In this document: positions 43,846-55,000 of the stretch, piece after piece
How the letters are laid out: each line of letters opens with the position of its first letter
How positions within the stretch are numbered: the stretch's first letter is position 1
Made by a program: the position numbers and the translations under genes
Notes under the pieces: generated by a model
The model's input: only the letters and a program-made list of their open reading frames with translations
The model's database searches: none
What the model was told of the DNA's origin: nothing
NCBI GenBank assembly: GCA_947625905.1
Contig: CANQQJ010000003.1
Coordinates: 1 to 64,000 of the forward strand
Reading direction: 5' to 3'
From: an uncultured Clostridia bacterium
GTDB taxonomy: Bacteria > Bacillota > Clostridia > Monoglobales > Monoglobaceae
DNA: 64,000 bases

Positions 43846-46800
43846 GTGAAGACAAAAAAAGCGATAAGTTTGATAATAAGCTTTATAATTTTGCTCGGCA
43901 TCTTCCCGGTATCCGCACAAAACGGAGACGAAGCCGCGGCTGAAGCCGTGCGGGCGCTCAGCCGAGGCATAACGCTCACCGGGGATTATGATAAATATAT
44001 ATCATCGGACGGGACTGAGGTCTCCGTCAAATGGAATAATGTCAGAGACAACACGATCTCGGACGAAAAGGGCTCGTATCAAAACGATACATACCTAAGG
44101 TCCGACGGCAGGGTTACGCGTCCCAAATGGTATGAGGGCACAAAAAAGCTGATCGCGGACGCCGAGCTCAGCTGCGGCGGAGCGTCGGCCTCGGCCAAAA
44201 ATGTCAATATAACGCTCCCGCCCGAGGGCGCGCCGTCGTTTAATGAAAACACACTTTCAAATTATATCAATATCGGAGATTCCGACAGCGAAAAATACGG
44301 ATTTGAATGCGTGAGAGACAACGGGGTGCAGCAGAGAGATGTGGATGGTGTAAAGCAAACATACCGTACACTAAACAAAAATGGCGCAATGGCCGTAACT
44401 TTAAAATGTGACCCGGAAAAGCAAAATTACTTTACAGTTAAATTTTGGGGCGGTGATACGGGCGACGGCATACTTTGGGTATGCGATCCGACCACGGGAT
44501 ATATGAACATAGACAACTCAAAGCAGCCCACGCGAAACGGCATTGTGGACAGAAAAGATTGGGTCGAGCTCATAACGACGGATAGTGAGCCGCAGTACAG
44601 CGGCGGATTTATATATTCCACATACTTGATACCTATGATTTATACCAAAGGCAAAAATTATGTGTCGCTGCGTATTTATTCGACCGGCGGTCCGGCGAAT
44701 TATGCCAATGTGACAATAAAGGAGCAGACCGAGCCGAGCCGCGGTATATACGCCGCGTATATGACGCAGGAGGCGGATTTTGACCCTGCCGCTTTTGAGG
44801 AGATTGTCGGAGAAGCGGCCGATACCGCCGAGGCGCCGCCCGTTGACTATGCGGCTGCCGAGACGAAGGCGCTCAATGCCGCAAAAAAGGCGGTCGGAAC
44901 CTTCAAGTCATGGCAGATCTACGGCGCGAACAATTATCCCTCGTATATGGAAGGAATGGTGACGCGCGGCACTTCATGGAAAAACAAAAAAATAAACGAC
45001 AGCGACTGGAAAAACGCTTACTACAGATCCTCCGGCGGAATGCTGCAGCAAAACTTGACTCCCCTTAATATGTTTGAGCTGTTCGCCGAGGCGTATAGTA
45101 ATTCCGAAAAGCTCGGGTATACGCAGGAGGAGAAAACCGAGCTTCTCGACAGAATAGTAAAAGGCGCGGACTTTTTGACAAGAGCCCAAGGCTCAAGCGG
45201 CGGATTCTACGGCTCAAACGGCTGGATAGGCGGCCCGGAGCGCAAGCCTGCCTCGGGCAACAACCTGACGGGTTTCGGCCTCAGAAGCGTCGCCCGCGCC
45301 CTTAATTCGGTATATGGCGACATAGATGAAAGCGGATATCTGAGCAAATACATCGACTCCGATGGCGACGGCGAGCTTGACACGGTGCGCCGCGCGGCAT
45401 GGCGCAAAATGGCGGAAGCGTCAAGAGATTTCCTCACTAGCCTCGATGGCTGCGGACACGCGCCCAATCAGGACATGGCGGACACTATCGCCGCGCTGTA
45501 TTTTGATAAGCTTGCGGTCCGCGCGGGCGGCTCCGGTCTGAGCGACAATGAGATAACAGAACTGCTCGACAGAGCGCTTGGATTTTCGCCGAGCCTCGCG
45601 TGCTCGTCTTATTGGGTGTCGCCAAAGGGCCTTATACTCGAAAACTTCGGCTCGATCCAGGGCGGTTATTCGGGCGACTACGGAATAATGGCTCTGGGCG
45701 AAATGTCACAGCTGGCGGAGTTTGCCGAAAAATATCTCCCGTCCGAAACGGCGGCGAAGTACAGCGAATTGGTTGATAAGGCATACGAAATGTCCGATAA
45801 TTTTATGTTTGTGTACGGCAAAGACAGACCGACGCTTTATGCCGAGGGTATAACAAGCAGCCGCAACAGCTATTATCCGGGCACCGAGCGTTATATTCTC
45901 GATCCGTACGCGGCGCTTGAGCGGGGCAGCAAAACCGCGCTCAAAACATACGAGAACTTTATGGCTCACGACATCTTATCCCGAGAGGCCGAGGCGTACA
46001 CTCCGTCAAACGCTCATTTTGAGGACAACGCGCTCACCGCAATGGAGCTGTATTTGGATTTTGATGAAATAAAGAGCGCTGTTGAGAGCGGCGGAATATC
46101 GGAATATAACTATATCATGGAGGATCCATCGGTCGACGAATACGCCGCGGCCGACGAGATGGGCAGAAATGTTGTGATAAAAAACGGAGACGACAAGATC
46201 TATCTGGCGCTCAATTGGCGCAATCCCATCCACAGCGTGACCTATTACAACACGAGCGCGCAAAAGGATATGCAGAGCGGCGTGATGAACAACATGGCGA
46301 GAGTGCATCACATAACAGGCAGATACGACAAGATCGGCTACGCCGCCGTCTCAACCGAGGGCTGGAGCGTGCGCACGGCCGATTCGGAGCAATATAAGCG
46401 CTTTGACAACCACTATGCCGAGGCGTTTATGTATATGAGCTACGGCGATTATAAAATTATCATGAACAGCAACAACCTTATGGGCGCCGAAAAAGCTGTG
46501 TCGTATAATGTGCCCGTGTCCGAGCTTGGGCTCAGCGGACTTTATAAGGACCTGATAAGCGGCAAAGTGTATTATTTTGGCGATGAGTACAAGACGGACG
46601 GCGCGGAAAACGGCGCGGAGGCGCAGGTCCCGCCCGCTTCGACAATGGTGCTGTATAAAACCGCAAACTTTGGTGAGTTTGAAATATATTTGGACGGCAC
46701 GGAATACGCGGACGGAAATGTCCGCGTAAAGCTGTCGACCGATCGGCCCGATGCCGATGGCAGAGCCGTCACGGTGTACGCGGCGGAATACAATACGGAC

Positions 46801-46953
46801 GGCGCGCTAGCCGATGTAAAATATGTCACCGAGACCGTGAGATCAGACACGGAAATAACATTCCCCTACAGCAAAAAAGCCGACGAAAACACAGTCAAGA
46901 TCTTCGTCTGGGACGAAACCCAGCGCCCGATCAACGTAGCGATTAGCGATTAG
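43846..46953 (+). CDS. Secreted toroid protein of an unrecognised family (paralogue of 56351)
   Basis: 1035 aa, GTG start with AGGAGG nine bases upstream, signal peptide ISLIISFIILLGIFPVSAQ. An N-terminal beta domain (about 130-290) has DPEKQNYFTVKFWGG. An alpha-helical toroid (about 340-760) carries WIGGPERK (near 460), SPKGLILE (near 592), GGYSGDYG (near 606) and SSRNSYYPG (near 672). A C-terminal beta-sandwich has LALNWRNP (near 790). All five motifs recur in the 56351 protein. Toroid plus sandwich recalls polysaccharide lyases of the PL8 type, but I recognise no family. Last gene of the glycan operon; its stop lies inside a repeat array. Confidence 0.75.
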   Translation: MKTKKAISLIISFIILLGIFPVSAQNGDEAAAEAVRALSRGITLTGDYDKYISSDGTEVSVKWNNVRDNTISDEKGSYQNDTYLRSDGRVTRPKWYEGTKKLIADAELSCGGASASAKNVNITLPPEGAPSFNENTLSNYINIGDSDSEKYGFECVRDNGVQQRDVDGVKQTYRTLNKNGAMAVTLKCDPEKQNYFTVKFWGGDTGDGILWVCDPTTGYMNIDNSKQPTRNGIVDRKDWVELITTDSEPQYSGGFIYSTYLIPMIYTKGKNYVSLRIYSTGGPANYANVTIKEQTEPSRGIYAAYMTQEADFDPAAFEEIVGEAADTAEAPPVDYAAAETKALNAAKKAVGTFKSWQIYGANNYPSYMEGMVTRGTSWKNKKINDSDWKNAYYRSSGGMLQQNLTPLNMFELFAEAYSNSEKLGYTQEEKTELLDRIVKGADFLTRAQGSSGGFYGSNGWIGGPERKPASGNNLTGFGLRSVARALNSVYGDIDESGYLSKYIDSDGDGELDTVRRAAWRKMAEASRDFLTSLDGCGHAPNQDMADTIAALYFDKLAVRAGGSGLSDNEITELLDRALGFSPSLACSSYWVSPKGLILENFGSIQGGYSGDYGIMALGEMSQLAEFAEKYLPSETAAKYSELVDKAYEMSDNFMFVYGKDRPTLYAEGITSSRNSYYPGTERYILDPYAALERGSKTALKTYENFMAHDILSREAEAYTPSNAHFEDNALTAMELYLDFDEIKSAVESGGISEYNYIMEDPSVDEYAAADEMGRNVVIKNGDDKIYLALNWRNPIHSVTYYNTSAQKDMQSGVMNNMARVHHITGRYDKIGYAAVSTEGWSVRTADSEQYKRFDNHYAEAFMYMSYGDYKIIMNSNNLMGAEKAVSYNVPVSELGLSGLYKDLISGKVYYFGDEYKTDGAENGAEAQVPPASTMVLYKTANFGEFEIYLDGTEYADGNVRVKLSTDRPDADGRAVTVYAAEYNTDGALADVKYVTETVRSDTEITFPYSKKADENTVKIFVWDETQRPINVAISD

Positions 46954-47490
46954 CAAATAGCGATTACGCGGAGAGACTTTGGCAAAAATCATTGGCATTT
47001 CCCCGCGGTTGTAGGGGACGACGACCCCGGCGTCCCGGCTTCCCCTTGAGGGGAAGCTGTCAGACAAAGTCTGACTGATGAGGTGTCTGGCTCCCCCTCG
47101 GGGATAATCAGCAAGCTTGCTTGCGGGTTCAAAGCGACCTTTGAAAATCGCTTGCGATTTTCACTAAGCGCTTCCTTAATGCTGGCGCCGAAGGCGACTG
47201 AGAGGGGTCAACGTAGAGACTAGAGAATAGGGTCTAGGTACTGGGACGGGCAGGCTGCGGCCGGAGCCGCGGAGCGGGTTCGAGGCACTATCGTATTCCG
47301 ATAGCACAAATAAACGAGGCCGCAAATCATTAAATCATCTGGGACATGCGAGGTCGTCCGCCCCTACGACATTTGCGTACTATTATTCTAATCACTATTC
47401 GCTAATTACTAATCACTACGTTCGTAGGGGACGACCCCGGCGTCCCGGCTTCCCCTTGAGGGGAAGCTGTCGGCGGAGCCGACTGATGAG
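46954..47490. repeat. Intergenic repeat mosaic
   Basis: No gene. Parts in order: a GATTAG-type array overlapping the previous stop (46935-46968); GTAGGGGACG module (47011-47038); CCCC/GGGG palindromes with a TGTCAGAC stem (47038-47200); a TAGGG array (47211-47247); the 121-nt element copy A (47248-47368); a CTAATCACTA array (47388-47420); another GTAGGGGACG module (47424-47448) and a palindrome with GTCGGC-GGA-GCCGAC (47449-47490). Confidence 0.8.
47248..47368 (+). repeat. 121-nt repeat element, copy A
   Basis: About 90 percent identical by eye to the reverse complement of 55881-56001. Contains hairpins CACTATCG-TATT-CCGATAGC-like and GCTGCGGCC-GGAGCCGCG-like, and ends in GTCCGCCCCTACG. No coding capacity. 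Not a known insertion sequence to me. Confidence 0.8.
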
Positions 47491-47518
47491 GTGTTATCCG
47501 TCCGTTCAAATAAAAATA

Positions 47519-47547
47519 TTGACTGCCAAGCAAAAATGCGGTATAAT
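47519..47547 (+). promoter_or_regulatory. Promoter of the Rpn-family gene
   Basis: TTGACT (47519-47524), 17-nt spacer, TATAAT (47542-47547), 31 bp before the start codon. Confidence 0.75.
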
Positions 47548-47577
47548 ATTAATATCAAAAATTATGAGGTGTTTAAT

Positions 47578-48471
47578 ATGCCGACGGATAAAAAGATACT
47601 GAAGCGCAACGTCAAAGACAGCGTGTTTACCAATCTGTTTCAGGATACAAAATATATTGTGGAGCTCTACAAAGCCCTGCACCCCGAGGCCGACTATGTG
47701 ACCGAGGACATGATCGAGATAGTCACCCTCAAAAACATTTTAACCGACAGCCTGTATAACGACCTTGGCTTTATGATGGATAAAAGGCTGATAGTCTTAG
47801 TCGAGGCGCAGTCCACATGGACGGTGAATATAATACTGAGGGGTCTTATGTATCTTGTGCAGACATATCAGGACTATATAGAAAAAGAGGAGCTGAACAT
47901 CTACAGTTCAAAGAAGCTTGAGATCCCGAAGCCTGAGCTTTACGTGATCTATACGGGCGACAAGAAGGTAGAGGAAAAAGAGATAAGTTTAAGCGAGGAA
48001 TATTTCGGCGGAGACGAAACGGCACTGGACGTGAGGGTAAAAGTGATAACGGAAAGCCGAAAGGGAGACATAATCAACCAATATGTGATGTTCACGCATA
48101 TCTTAAACGACCGGGTAAGGACCCACGGCAGGACGAAAAAGGCTATAGACGAAACGATAAAAATATGCAAAGACAGGAATATCTTAAAAGAATACCTGTC
48201 AAACCACGAAAGCGAGGTGCATGATATAATGTTTTCACTGTATGATGATGAACAGATACAAAAAGCAATGATGAGAGACGCCCGCAAAGAAGGCATAAGA
48301 GAAGGCGAAATGCGAGGCCGAATGGAAGGCCGAATGGAAGGCATAAGAGAAGGTGAAATGCGAGGCGAAAAACGAGGCATAGACGCAATGATAGCGAACT
48401 TAAAGAACATGGGCGTGAGCGAGGAAATGCTTAGAAACGCTGCGAATATGTCGCAGTCACAGCGTTCCTAA
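47578..48471 (+). CDS. Rpn-family recombination-promoting nuclease / PD-(D/E)XK protein
   Basis: 297 aa from ATG 47578 (GAGGTG six bases upstream). The N-terminal 200 residues match the Rpn/YhgA-like family: KDSVFTNLFQDTKY at the start and the nuclease core DLGFMMDKRLIVLVEAQSTW with its Glu-x-Gln. The C terminus is a charged repeat tail (REGEMRGRMEGRMEGIREG) as is common in this family. Members make DNA breaks and can promote recombination. Its own promoter sits right after the repeat mosaic. The stop codon is the first unit of a CTAATCACTA array, and the tail is duplicated downstream. Confidence 0.85.
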   Translation: MPTDKKILKRNVKDSVFTNLFQDTKYIVELYKALHPEADYVTEDMIEIVTLKNILTDSLYNDLGFMMDKRLIVLVEAQSTWTVNIILRGLMYLVQTYQDYIEKEELNIYSSKKLEIPKPELYVIYTGDKKVEEKEISLSEEYFGGDETALDVRVKVITESRKGDIINQYVMFTHILNDRVRTHGRTKKAIDETIKICKDRNILKEYLSNHESEVHDIMFSLYDDEQIQKAMMRDARKEGIREGEMRGRMEGRMEGIREGEMRGEKRGIDAMIANLKNMGVSEEMLRNAANMSQSQRS

Positions 48472-48500
48472 TCACTATTCACTAATCACTAATCACTATG
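48467..48500. repeat. CTAATCACTA tandem array at the Rpn stop codon
   Basis: Near-perfect units of CTAATCACTA/CTATTCACTA. The Rpn stop TAA is within its first unit. The same array follows the duplicated tail at 48708-48747. Confidence 0.8.
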
Positions 48501-48504
48501 TTGG

Positions 48505-48717
48505 GGTGCATGATATAATGTTTTCACTGTATGATGATGAGCAGATACAAAAAGCAATGATGAGAGACGCCCGCAAAGAAGGCATAAGAGAAGGCGAAAT
48601 GCGAGGCGAAAAACGAGGCATAGACGCGATGATAGCGAATATGCGCAAAGCCGGGATAAGCGACGAAATGATACAAAATGTCGCAAACATGACCCAGCGG
48701 CCAACTTCCTAATCGCT
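48505..48717 (+). pseudogene. Duplicated C-terminal fragment of the Rpn-family gene
   Basis: Positions 48505 onward repeat 48216 onward almost base for base over about 100 nt (HDIMFSLYDDEQIQKAMMRD), then lack a 48-nt tandem insertion present in the full gene, then diverge. The fragment is open for about 65 codons, lacks the nuclease domain, and again ends in a CTAATCACTA array. It is best read as a tandem duplication remnant, not a gene with its own function, although a peptide from GTG/ATG starts could be made. Confidence 0.8.
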
Positions 48718-48940
48718 ATTCACTAATCACTAATCACTAATCACTATGTTGGCTGAGTGAGGATCCTAATACCTACGTCGTAGGGCCGGATGCCTACATC
48801 CGGCCGGCGGCATGTGGGCATGCCGCCCTACGCAATTAAATACAATCACACAAAAACGTGGGGGGGGGACGTCGAATGCTCCGTCCCCTACGAAATTTTG
48901 CATACCACGGCCGCAGGCGGGGCGGCTTTTTTTATTGCCT
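48708..48940. repeat. Intergenic repeat mosaic after the Rpn fragment
   Basis: CTAATCACTA array (48708-48747); a large palindrome with CGTAGGGC and GCCCTACG outer arms (48778-48833) holding two inner hairpins GGCCGGATG/CATCCGGCC and GGCGGCATG/CATGCCGCC; a GTCCCCTACG module; and a GCCGC/GCGGC stem with seven T (48910-48933) that resembles a terminator. Confidence 0.7.
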
Positions 48941-49008
48941 TACGCGGCCTTAAATCTAATATTTTCCTCAAAAAATAAAAAATCAAAGTCAATAAATATT
49001 TTTAAATG

Positions 49009-49037
49009 TTGAATATAGAAAATCCCCAAATTATAAT
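49009..49037 (+). promoter_or_regulatory. Promoter of the 2218-aa SLH protein
   Basis: TTGAAT (49009-49014), 17-nt spacer, TATAAT (49032-49037), 45 bp before the ATG. Confidence 0.65.
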
Positions 49038-49081
49038 TAGACTATAAAATAATATTTCTATACAGAAAGGGTAGGAAAAAT

Positions 49082-52000
49082 ATGAAAAAACGATTAAGCA
49101 AACTGATTTCATTAATAATTTCGGCGGCGATGATCATAACCACGGTATCGTCCGTCACAATACCCGTCTCGGCGGAAGATGTGGATAAAGAGGCGACCAC
49201 TACCGTTACGCAAACGGCAGCAGCTGCCCTTAATGTGGAGGACGGCAGCAACATTCAAAAAAATCCGCCTGGGTATACCGGAGATGTGAGAATGACAGCG
49301 ACCAAAAAAGTAGATGTGACACTCGGAGAGGATTGTGGCGCCAAAATAGGCGTGTTCAAGCTGGGTAATATATCAGCAAATTCCCATATCAAGGTAACGG
49401 CGAGATTGTATGTTACAAACACCGATTTGAGCGGCATAGGACTTTATACCACGATGGATCCTGTGCCGACAACGCCGGATGCGGATTATAAGGCAGTAAT
49501 GAATGGTACGCAATTAGCGCCTTTGGGATATTTGGGCGGAAGTCAACCGGTTGTACAGTTTAACGGGTCTAAATTAAACAAAACTACGTTTACTGGTGAA
49601 GTTACCGGAGGCGGTACCTCTTTAAATACTAATGATGATCATTTGGGATCATTTACGTATGAGGGTGATATTTCGGAAGCCGGAAATTTATATTTTATCG
49701 CCGGCTCATGGCAGAAGGATAATGATTCTAATGCAACAGGCAACAGGCTTTTGCAGGTGAAAGATATCACCGTTGAGTATTCTTCAACCCTTGTCGATAC
49801 AGTCACATATGCGCCGGCAAACGGAGAAGTTAAGTTAAATAAGGATGTTAATACAGGAAATAGTAGAGTAACTATTGGAAAAAATCTTACGATTAAAGCG
49901 GACACAGCAAAAACCGTTACAAGTACTAACAATCAAGGAATTCTGAATAACGGTGGAGATTTAACGCTTGAAAACGTCAATATCATTGCGGCGAGCGGAA
50001 CGGGCGAAGAGACAAGTAGTACATTCAAAGCTCATTATGCTGTAGGTATAGAGTCAAACCATACGCTGACAATAAACAATTCGGAAATAACGGGTGATAT
50101 ATATCAAGGAAGCGGAAACTGCATAATTAATTTGGATAACGTGAATGTTAAGGGAACGGTTAAATCAAGAAAAGCTGTTCAAAGTACAGCGGGCAGTACA
50201 ACCTGTAAGATAAAGCTTACGGGCAACACACATGCCGACGCCGTTAAATATTATTTTGATGGTGACCGTAATGACACGCTTACAATGGATAATCAGTCAT
50301 CTGTAACAACACTTACCATATACGGTACGCTCAATGATGGTTCTGAGGTTATCAAGGCGTCTGACGGAGCGACGCTTGATCCCTCAAAAATAACCACGCT
50401 CGAAACCCCTGATGCCGGGGATATAAAATATGAGCTTCAAGCGTCCGAGGGAGGACTTTCGATAAATAAACCTGTCGCGGCGTTTTCAAAAGAACCCGCT
50501 GCGAAGGCAGAACTCAAATATAACGGCGGAGAGCAGGAACTTGTAGATGCCGGAATAACAAGCGACGGAACCGTGCAATACAGCCTGAACGATGAAGGGT
50601 CGTACAGCACCGCTATACCCAAGGGAACCGAAGCAAAACAGTATACCGTTTACTACAAAATAATCGGCGATGAAAAGCACAAGGATTCCGCAGCAAAAAG
50701 CCTTACTGTAAAAATAGAAAAAGGAGATTCGACCTTCCCGGAGGGTCTTGAAACCGTCACGGTCACATATACCGATGAGTTGACGCTTAATGACGTTCCG
50801 CTTCCGATTGCGGAAGGCGGCACGCTCGCGTGGAAGGACGAGGTCAAATCGACGAAGCTCACTGTGAACAACGAAGCAGAGCAGGAGTTCGCGGCGATAT
50901 TCACCCCGGACGATTCAAACTATGGAACGGTAGAAGGCAACGTCAAAGTAAAGGTTACTCCCGCGATGATCACGGGCGTATCGCTGAACGACAAAACCGT
51001 TACATATGATGAGAACAGCTCCGACACGCAATACGGGCTTGACGCGCCCACCGGAACGCGCGATGGTGATGAAATAAAGTACGCGGAAGGAGTATACACC
51101 GCCGAAAACGACAACAGCGAGGATGTATGGCAGTCCGAATGTCCAAAGTATAATGCCGAGAATACCGAACAGAAGATAACGGTCAGGATCAAGAGAGATA
51201 ATTATGTTACTTTATATATAACAAAAACTCTTAAGATCACAAACGAGCCGACGATCACGGACGTTGTCATCGCCGCAAAGAGCGGCCTTGTGTATACGGG
51301 CAGTCCGCAGGAGCTGATAACCGTCAGCGGAACGAAGCAGGATGATACCGTAACATATTATCTCGGCGGCGCGTCTCAGGAGGGAATACCCAAAGCGTCC
51401 GACGCCGGAACATACGACGTTAAGGTGACGGTCGAGAGAACCGGACATCATATGTACACTTGGGAACAGAGTGTGAGCATAGCCAAAGCCGACTCCGAGT
51501 TCCCGAGCGTTGAAACGATATCCGTGACCTATAAGAGCGGAATGAAGCTCAGCGATGTTGCTATCACGCAGCAGCCCGGAAACGGAAAGCTTGAATGGAA
51601 AGATTCAAGCACGCCGGTGCAGGAGGGCGAGTATGACTATCCGGCGGTGTTTAAGCCGACCGATCAGACGAATTACAACAACGCCGACGGAAATATAAAG
51701 GTAAACGCCGCGGCCGAAGACAAACCCACGCTTGAGCCCCTGCCCGACGGCGCGATAGATGTGGCGAATCGGCCCGCGTCGACTGGTGCCAAAACTCAGG
51801 AAATAACCGAACAGAACGGCGCGAAGCGCACGGTTGCCAACACAACAGATAACAGCACAATACGTTATTTGGGCGACTTTGACATTGAAGAGATAGAGAG
51901 CATTGTCGCGCGCGCCGCGTTGGTAACAAATGATAAAGACACTGCGACGGAGGATGCGAGCGGAACCAACGGAAAGTATCCCGCTATTAAATTCGCATAC

Positions 52001-55000
52001 ATGACGATAGCCGAAGGCGACGATATGAACGCTTTGACCGGATACGGCGATAATAAAGATAAATCATACATTGATGGAAATTCCTCTGCGATCCGAGACG
52101 GACATCATGATATAGGCATAATCAGCGGATATACACAGCCGGCCGCAAACGCTCAGAACGGACATTTATACAGCGGGGCCGTGTTTACCGTCGATTCGGA
52201 CAGCGTGACAGTGGACGCGGGCGCGTATAACACATATCCCGGTGGCACAGCCGTTGTTATGGATGATTTGTCAAAGAAACTGACATTGCCGTCAGATGTA
52301 AGCGGAAAGGTTCACCTGTTTGTATACGGAACGGCGCAGAGCAGAAGGATCAATCTTGATTATGTAATAGTCAACCTCAAGAGCGACGAGCCTTCGGAGA
52401 GCCCGTCGGCCGAGCCCGAGGCCACACCCGAGCCGAGCGCGGAGGCCACGCCGGAAGGCGGAGCTACCGCCACACCGGAGGCCAAGCCCACGTCTGCGCC
52501 CGGATACAAAAAGATCGACCTGAGCGGAGCGAATATAATCGCTTTCGCAAAAGGTTCCGACGGACAGCACAATGCCGACAGCACCGGCAGCGGCTCCGTA
52601 ACCACAAGCGGAACATGGACAACAAAAACCGAAACTACCGACAAACTTTCCTATCATATGATAAACGGTGAAGTCGACGCGACATCCAATGACACCGCGC
52701 ATACAAACAACAATTCGTCATACGCCTTTGCGATCGACCTCGGCGCGGAGCGGCAGATCGACAAGCTCGTGCTCAAAAACGTGAGCGCCAGCGCGATCGT
52801 TACCGCGGTAGGAGACGGCCCCGAGCATCAAAACGGCTATATCACTCTTGGCGAGGAAGGCGGAGCAGGCTTTGTATTCACCAACGAATGGACGAGAGTC
52901 AATGAATCGAATTATAAACATTTGATCAAGGTGAAAGCCGAGTACGGAAGCAAAATTAATTTGTATAATGAGGACAGCTCAAGTCATTATGAGGTATATG
53001 ACACGGTAACATTGACCGGAGAGTTCGGCAAATGCAGATATATAATGTTCGACGGCAACAACTCAACATCATATATCGGCGAGATCGAAGCGTATACTTT
53101 AAGCGATGAAGAACCGGCCGAACCTTCGGCGACACCCGACAGCGGAGCGACCGAGGCGCCCGAACCGAGCGCAGAGGTAAGTCCTTCGGCCGAGCCCGAG
53201 GCCACACCCGAGCCGAGCGCGGAGGCCACGCCCGAAGGCGGAGCCACCGCTACACCCGAGCCGAGCGCGGAAGCCACGCCCGAAAGCGGAGCGACGGCGA
53301 CTCCCGTGACCACGCCCGAGGCCCAACCCACGGGTACGCCCGAAGTTAAACCCACGGCCGAGCCTATACCGGACGGCGCGATCGAAGTTAAGGATCTGCT
53401 TTCGAACAACTCGACGACAAGAGATGTGGCGGTTGACGAAAACGGCACCAAAAAGACCGAGGCGGCGTCAAACGCGGATAATCATATCTACTACATAGGC
53501 GAATATGACATTTCCGAGATAGAGAGGATCGACATCGTTGCCGCTCTCAAGGAGAGAGGAGCCGACACGCCCGCGCAGATCAAGTTCGCTTATGAACCGA
53601 TCGAGGCCGAGGGCGAGGTAGACGAGGCGTATCTGACGGCCAAGAGCGGAGATATCAGAAGCGCCGGAAAGAGAATAGGCGTGATCTCGGGAACAACGAA
53701 GTATGACGTAAACGGTTCCGACAAGTGCGACGATTATCAGGGCGCGCTCTGGACGATAAACGCTGACGGAGTGACGGTCGACGCCGACGCTTACGCCGGG
53801 TTCCCCGGCGGTACTGCAGCGGTCGATCTGAGCGCGAGCGAGGCTCTTGCTGTCAAGGGAAGCGGAAAAGTTCATCTGTTCCTGTATTGCACGGCGCAAA
53901 AAGGCAGAGTCGTTATGGATTATGTCAATGTTATCTTAAAGGGCGCGTCTCCCACGGCCACACCGGGAGCGACATCAACGCCCGGAGCAACATCAACGCC
54001 CGGAGCGACATCGACGCCCGGAGCGACATCAACGCCCGGAGCAACATCGACGCCCGGAGCAACATCGACGCCCGGAGCAACATCGACGCCGGGAGCAGAC
54101 ACAACGCCCACACCGGCCGTGACGCCCACACCGGGAACGAGCGCGACCGCGACGCCCACACCGTTCATACCCACAGACAGAATGTTTACGGTAACGATAC
54201 CGAGCAGTCAGGTGCCCGCTAATGTGAACAAGATCATGGTAAAGAGGAACCCGCTCGATCCCGAGGAGGAACCGATCATCGTAGAGAGAAGCGCAGACGG
54301 ATCGTTCGTAGTGCAGCTCGAAAAGGGCTACAGCTACGCCGTGACCGGTGCCAAAGACGAAACAGACAATGATGTGGCCATCGACAGAGTTGAGAGCACG
54401 CTTACGCTCAGCGAGAGCACGACATCAAGTCAGGTCAATCTGGTCGAAAAGACGACGGCCGACGCGTTCACGGTGACGCTCGATCCCGTGCCCGAGGCGG
54501 TCAAGCTGGCTCAGGGCGAGGAGTTTGATCCCGCAAAGGCCGGAACGATAACCGTTGTTGTGAAGGATCCGGCACGCTCGACCGTTACATACAGCGAGGC
54601 GACAAAAGCCGATTTTGAGTTCAGGCCCTACGGCGATGACGCTATCATGGTCATCTATAAGGGCGTGGCAGCGGACAACTATATCCCCGTGGTTCGCACG
54701 GCTCAGATCACGAATCTCGGCGTGACGGTCGCGGATCCCTCCGCGGGATACGCGATGCCCGAGCCGCAGAAGTCGATAGCGGGACGCTACAGCATCAGCT
54801 ATCAGTGGTACCTCATGGGAGCCTACGGAAGCAGAACTCCGATGGCATACGGAGAGAAAGCCGCCCGCGGAATGACCTATGAGATCGAGGTAACATTCAA
54901 GGCTGACGAAGGTTCGACTATAGCCGAAAACGCGGAATATTATCTCAATTCGGTTAAGCAGTGGAATGTATCAGACGGCGTTCTAACAGCGACGTTCAAG

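Noticed and set aside
53963..54106. 18-bp repeats as a CRISPR or regulatory array
   Set aside because: They are in frame inside a secreted protein and code for a Pro/Thr linker, with no spacers.
53887..54222. Plus-strand frame rich in [10 protein letters not shown] units
   Set aside because: An off-frame reading of the PGATST coding repeat.
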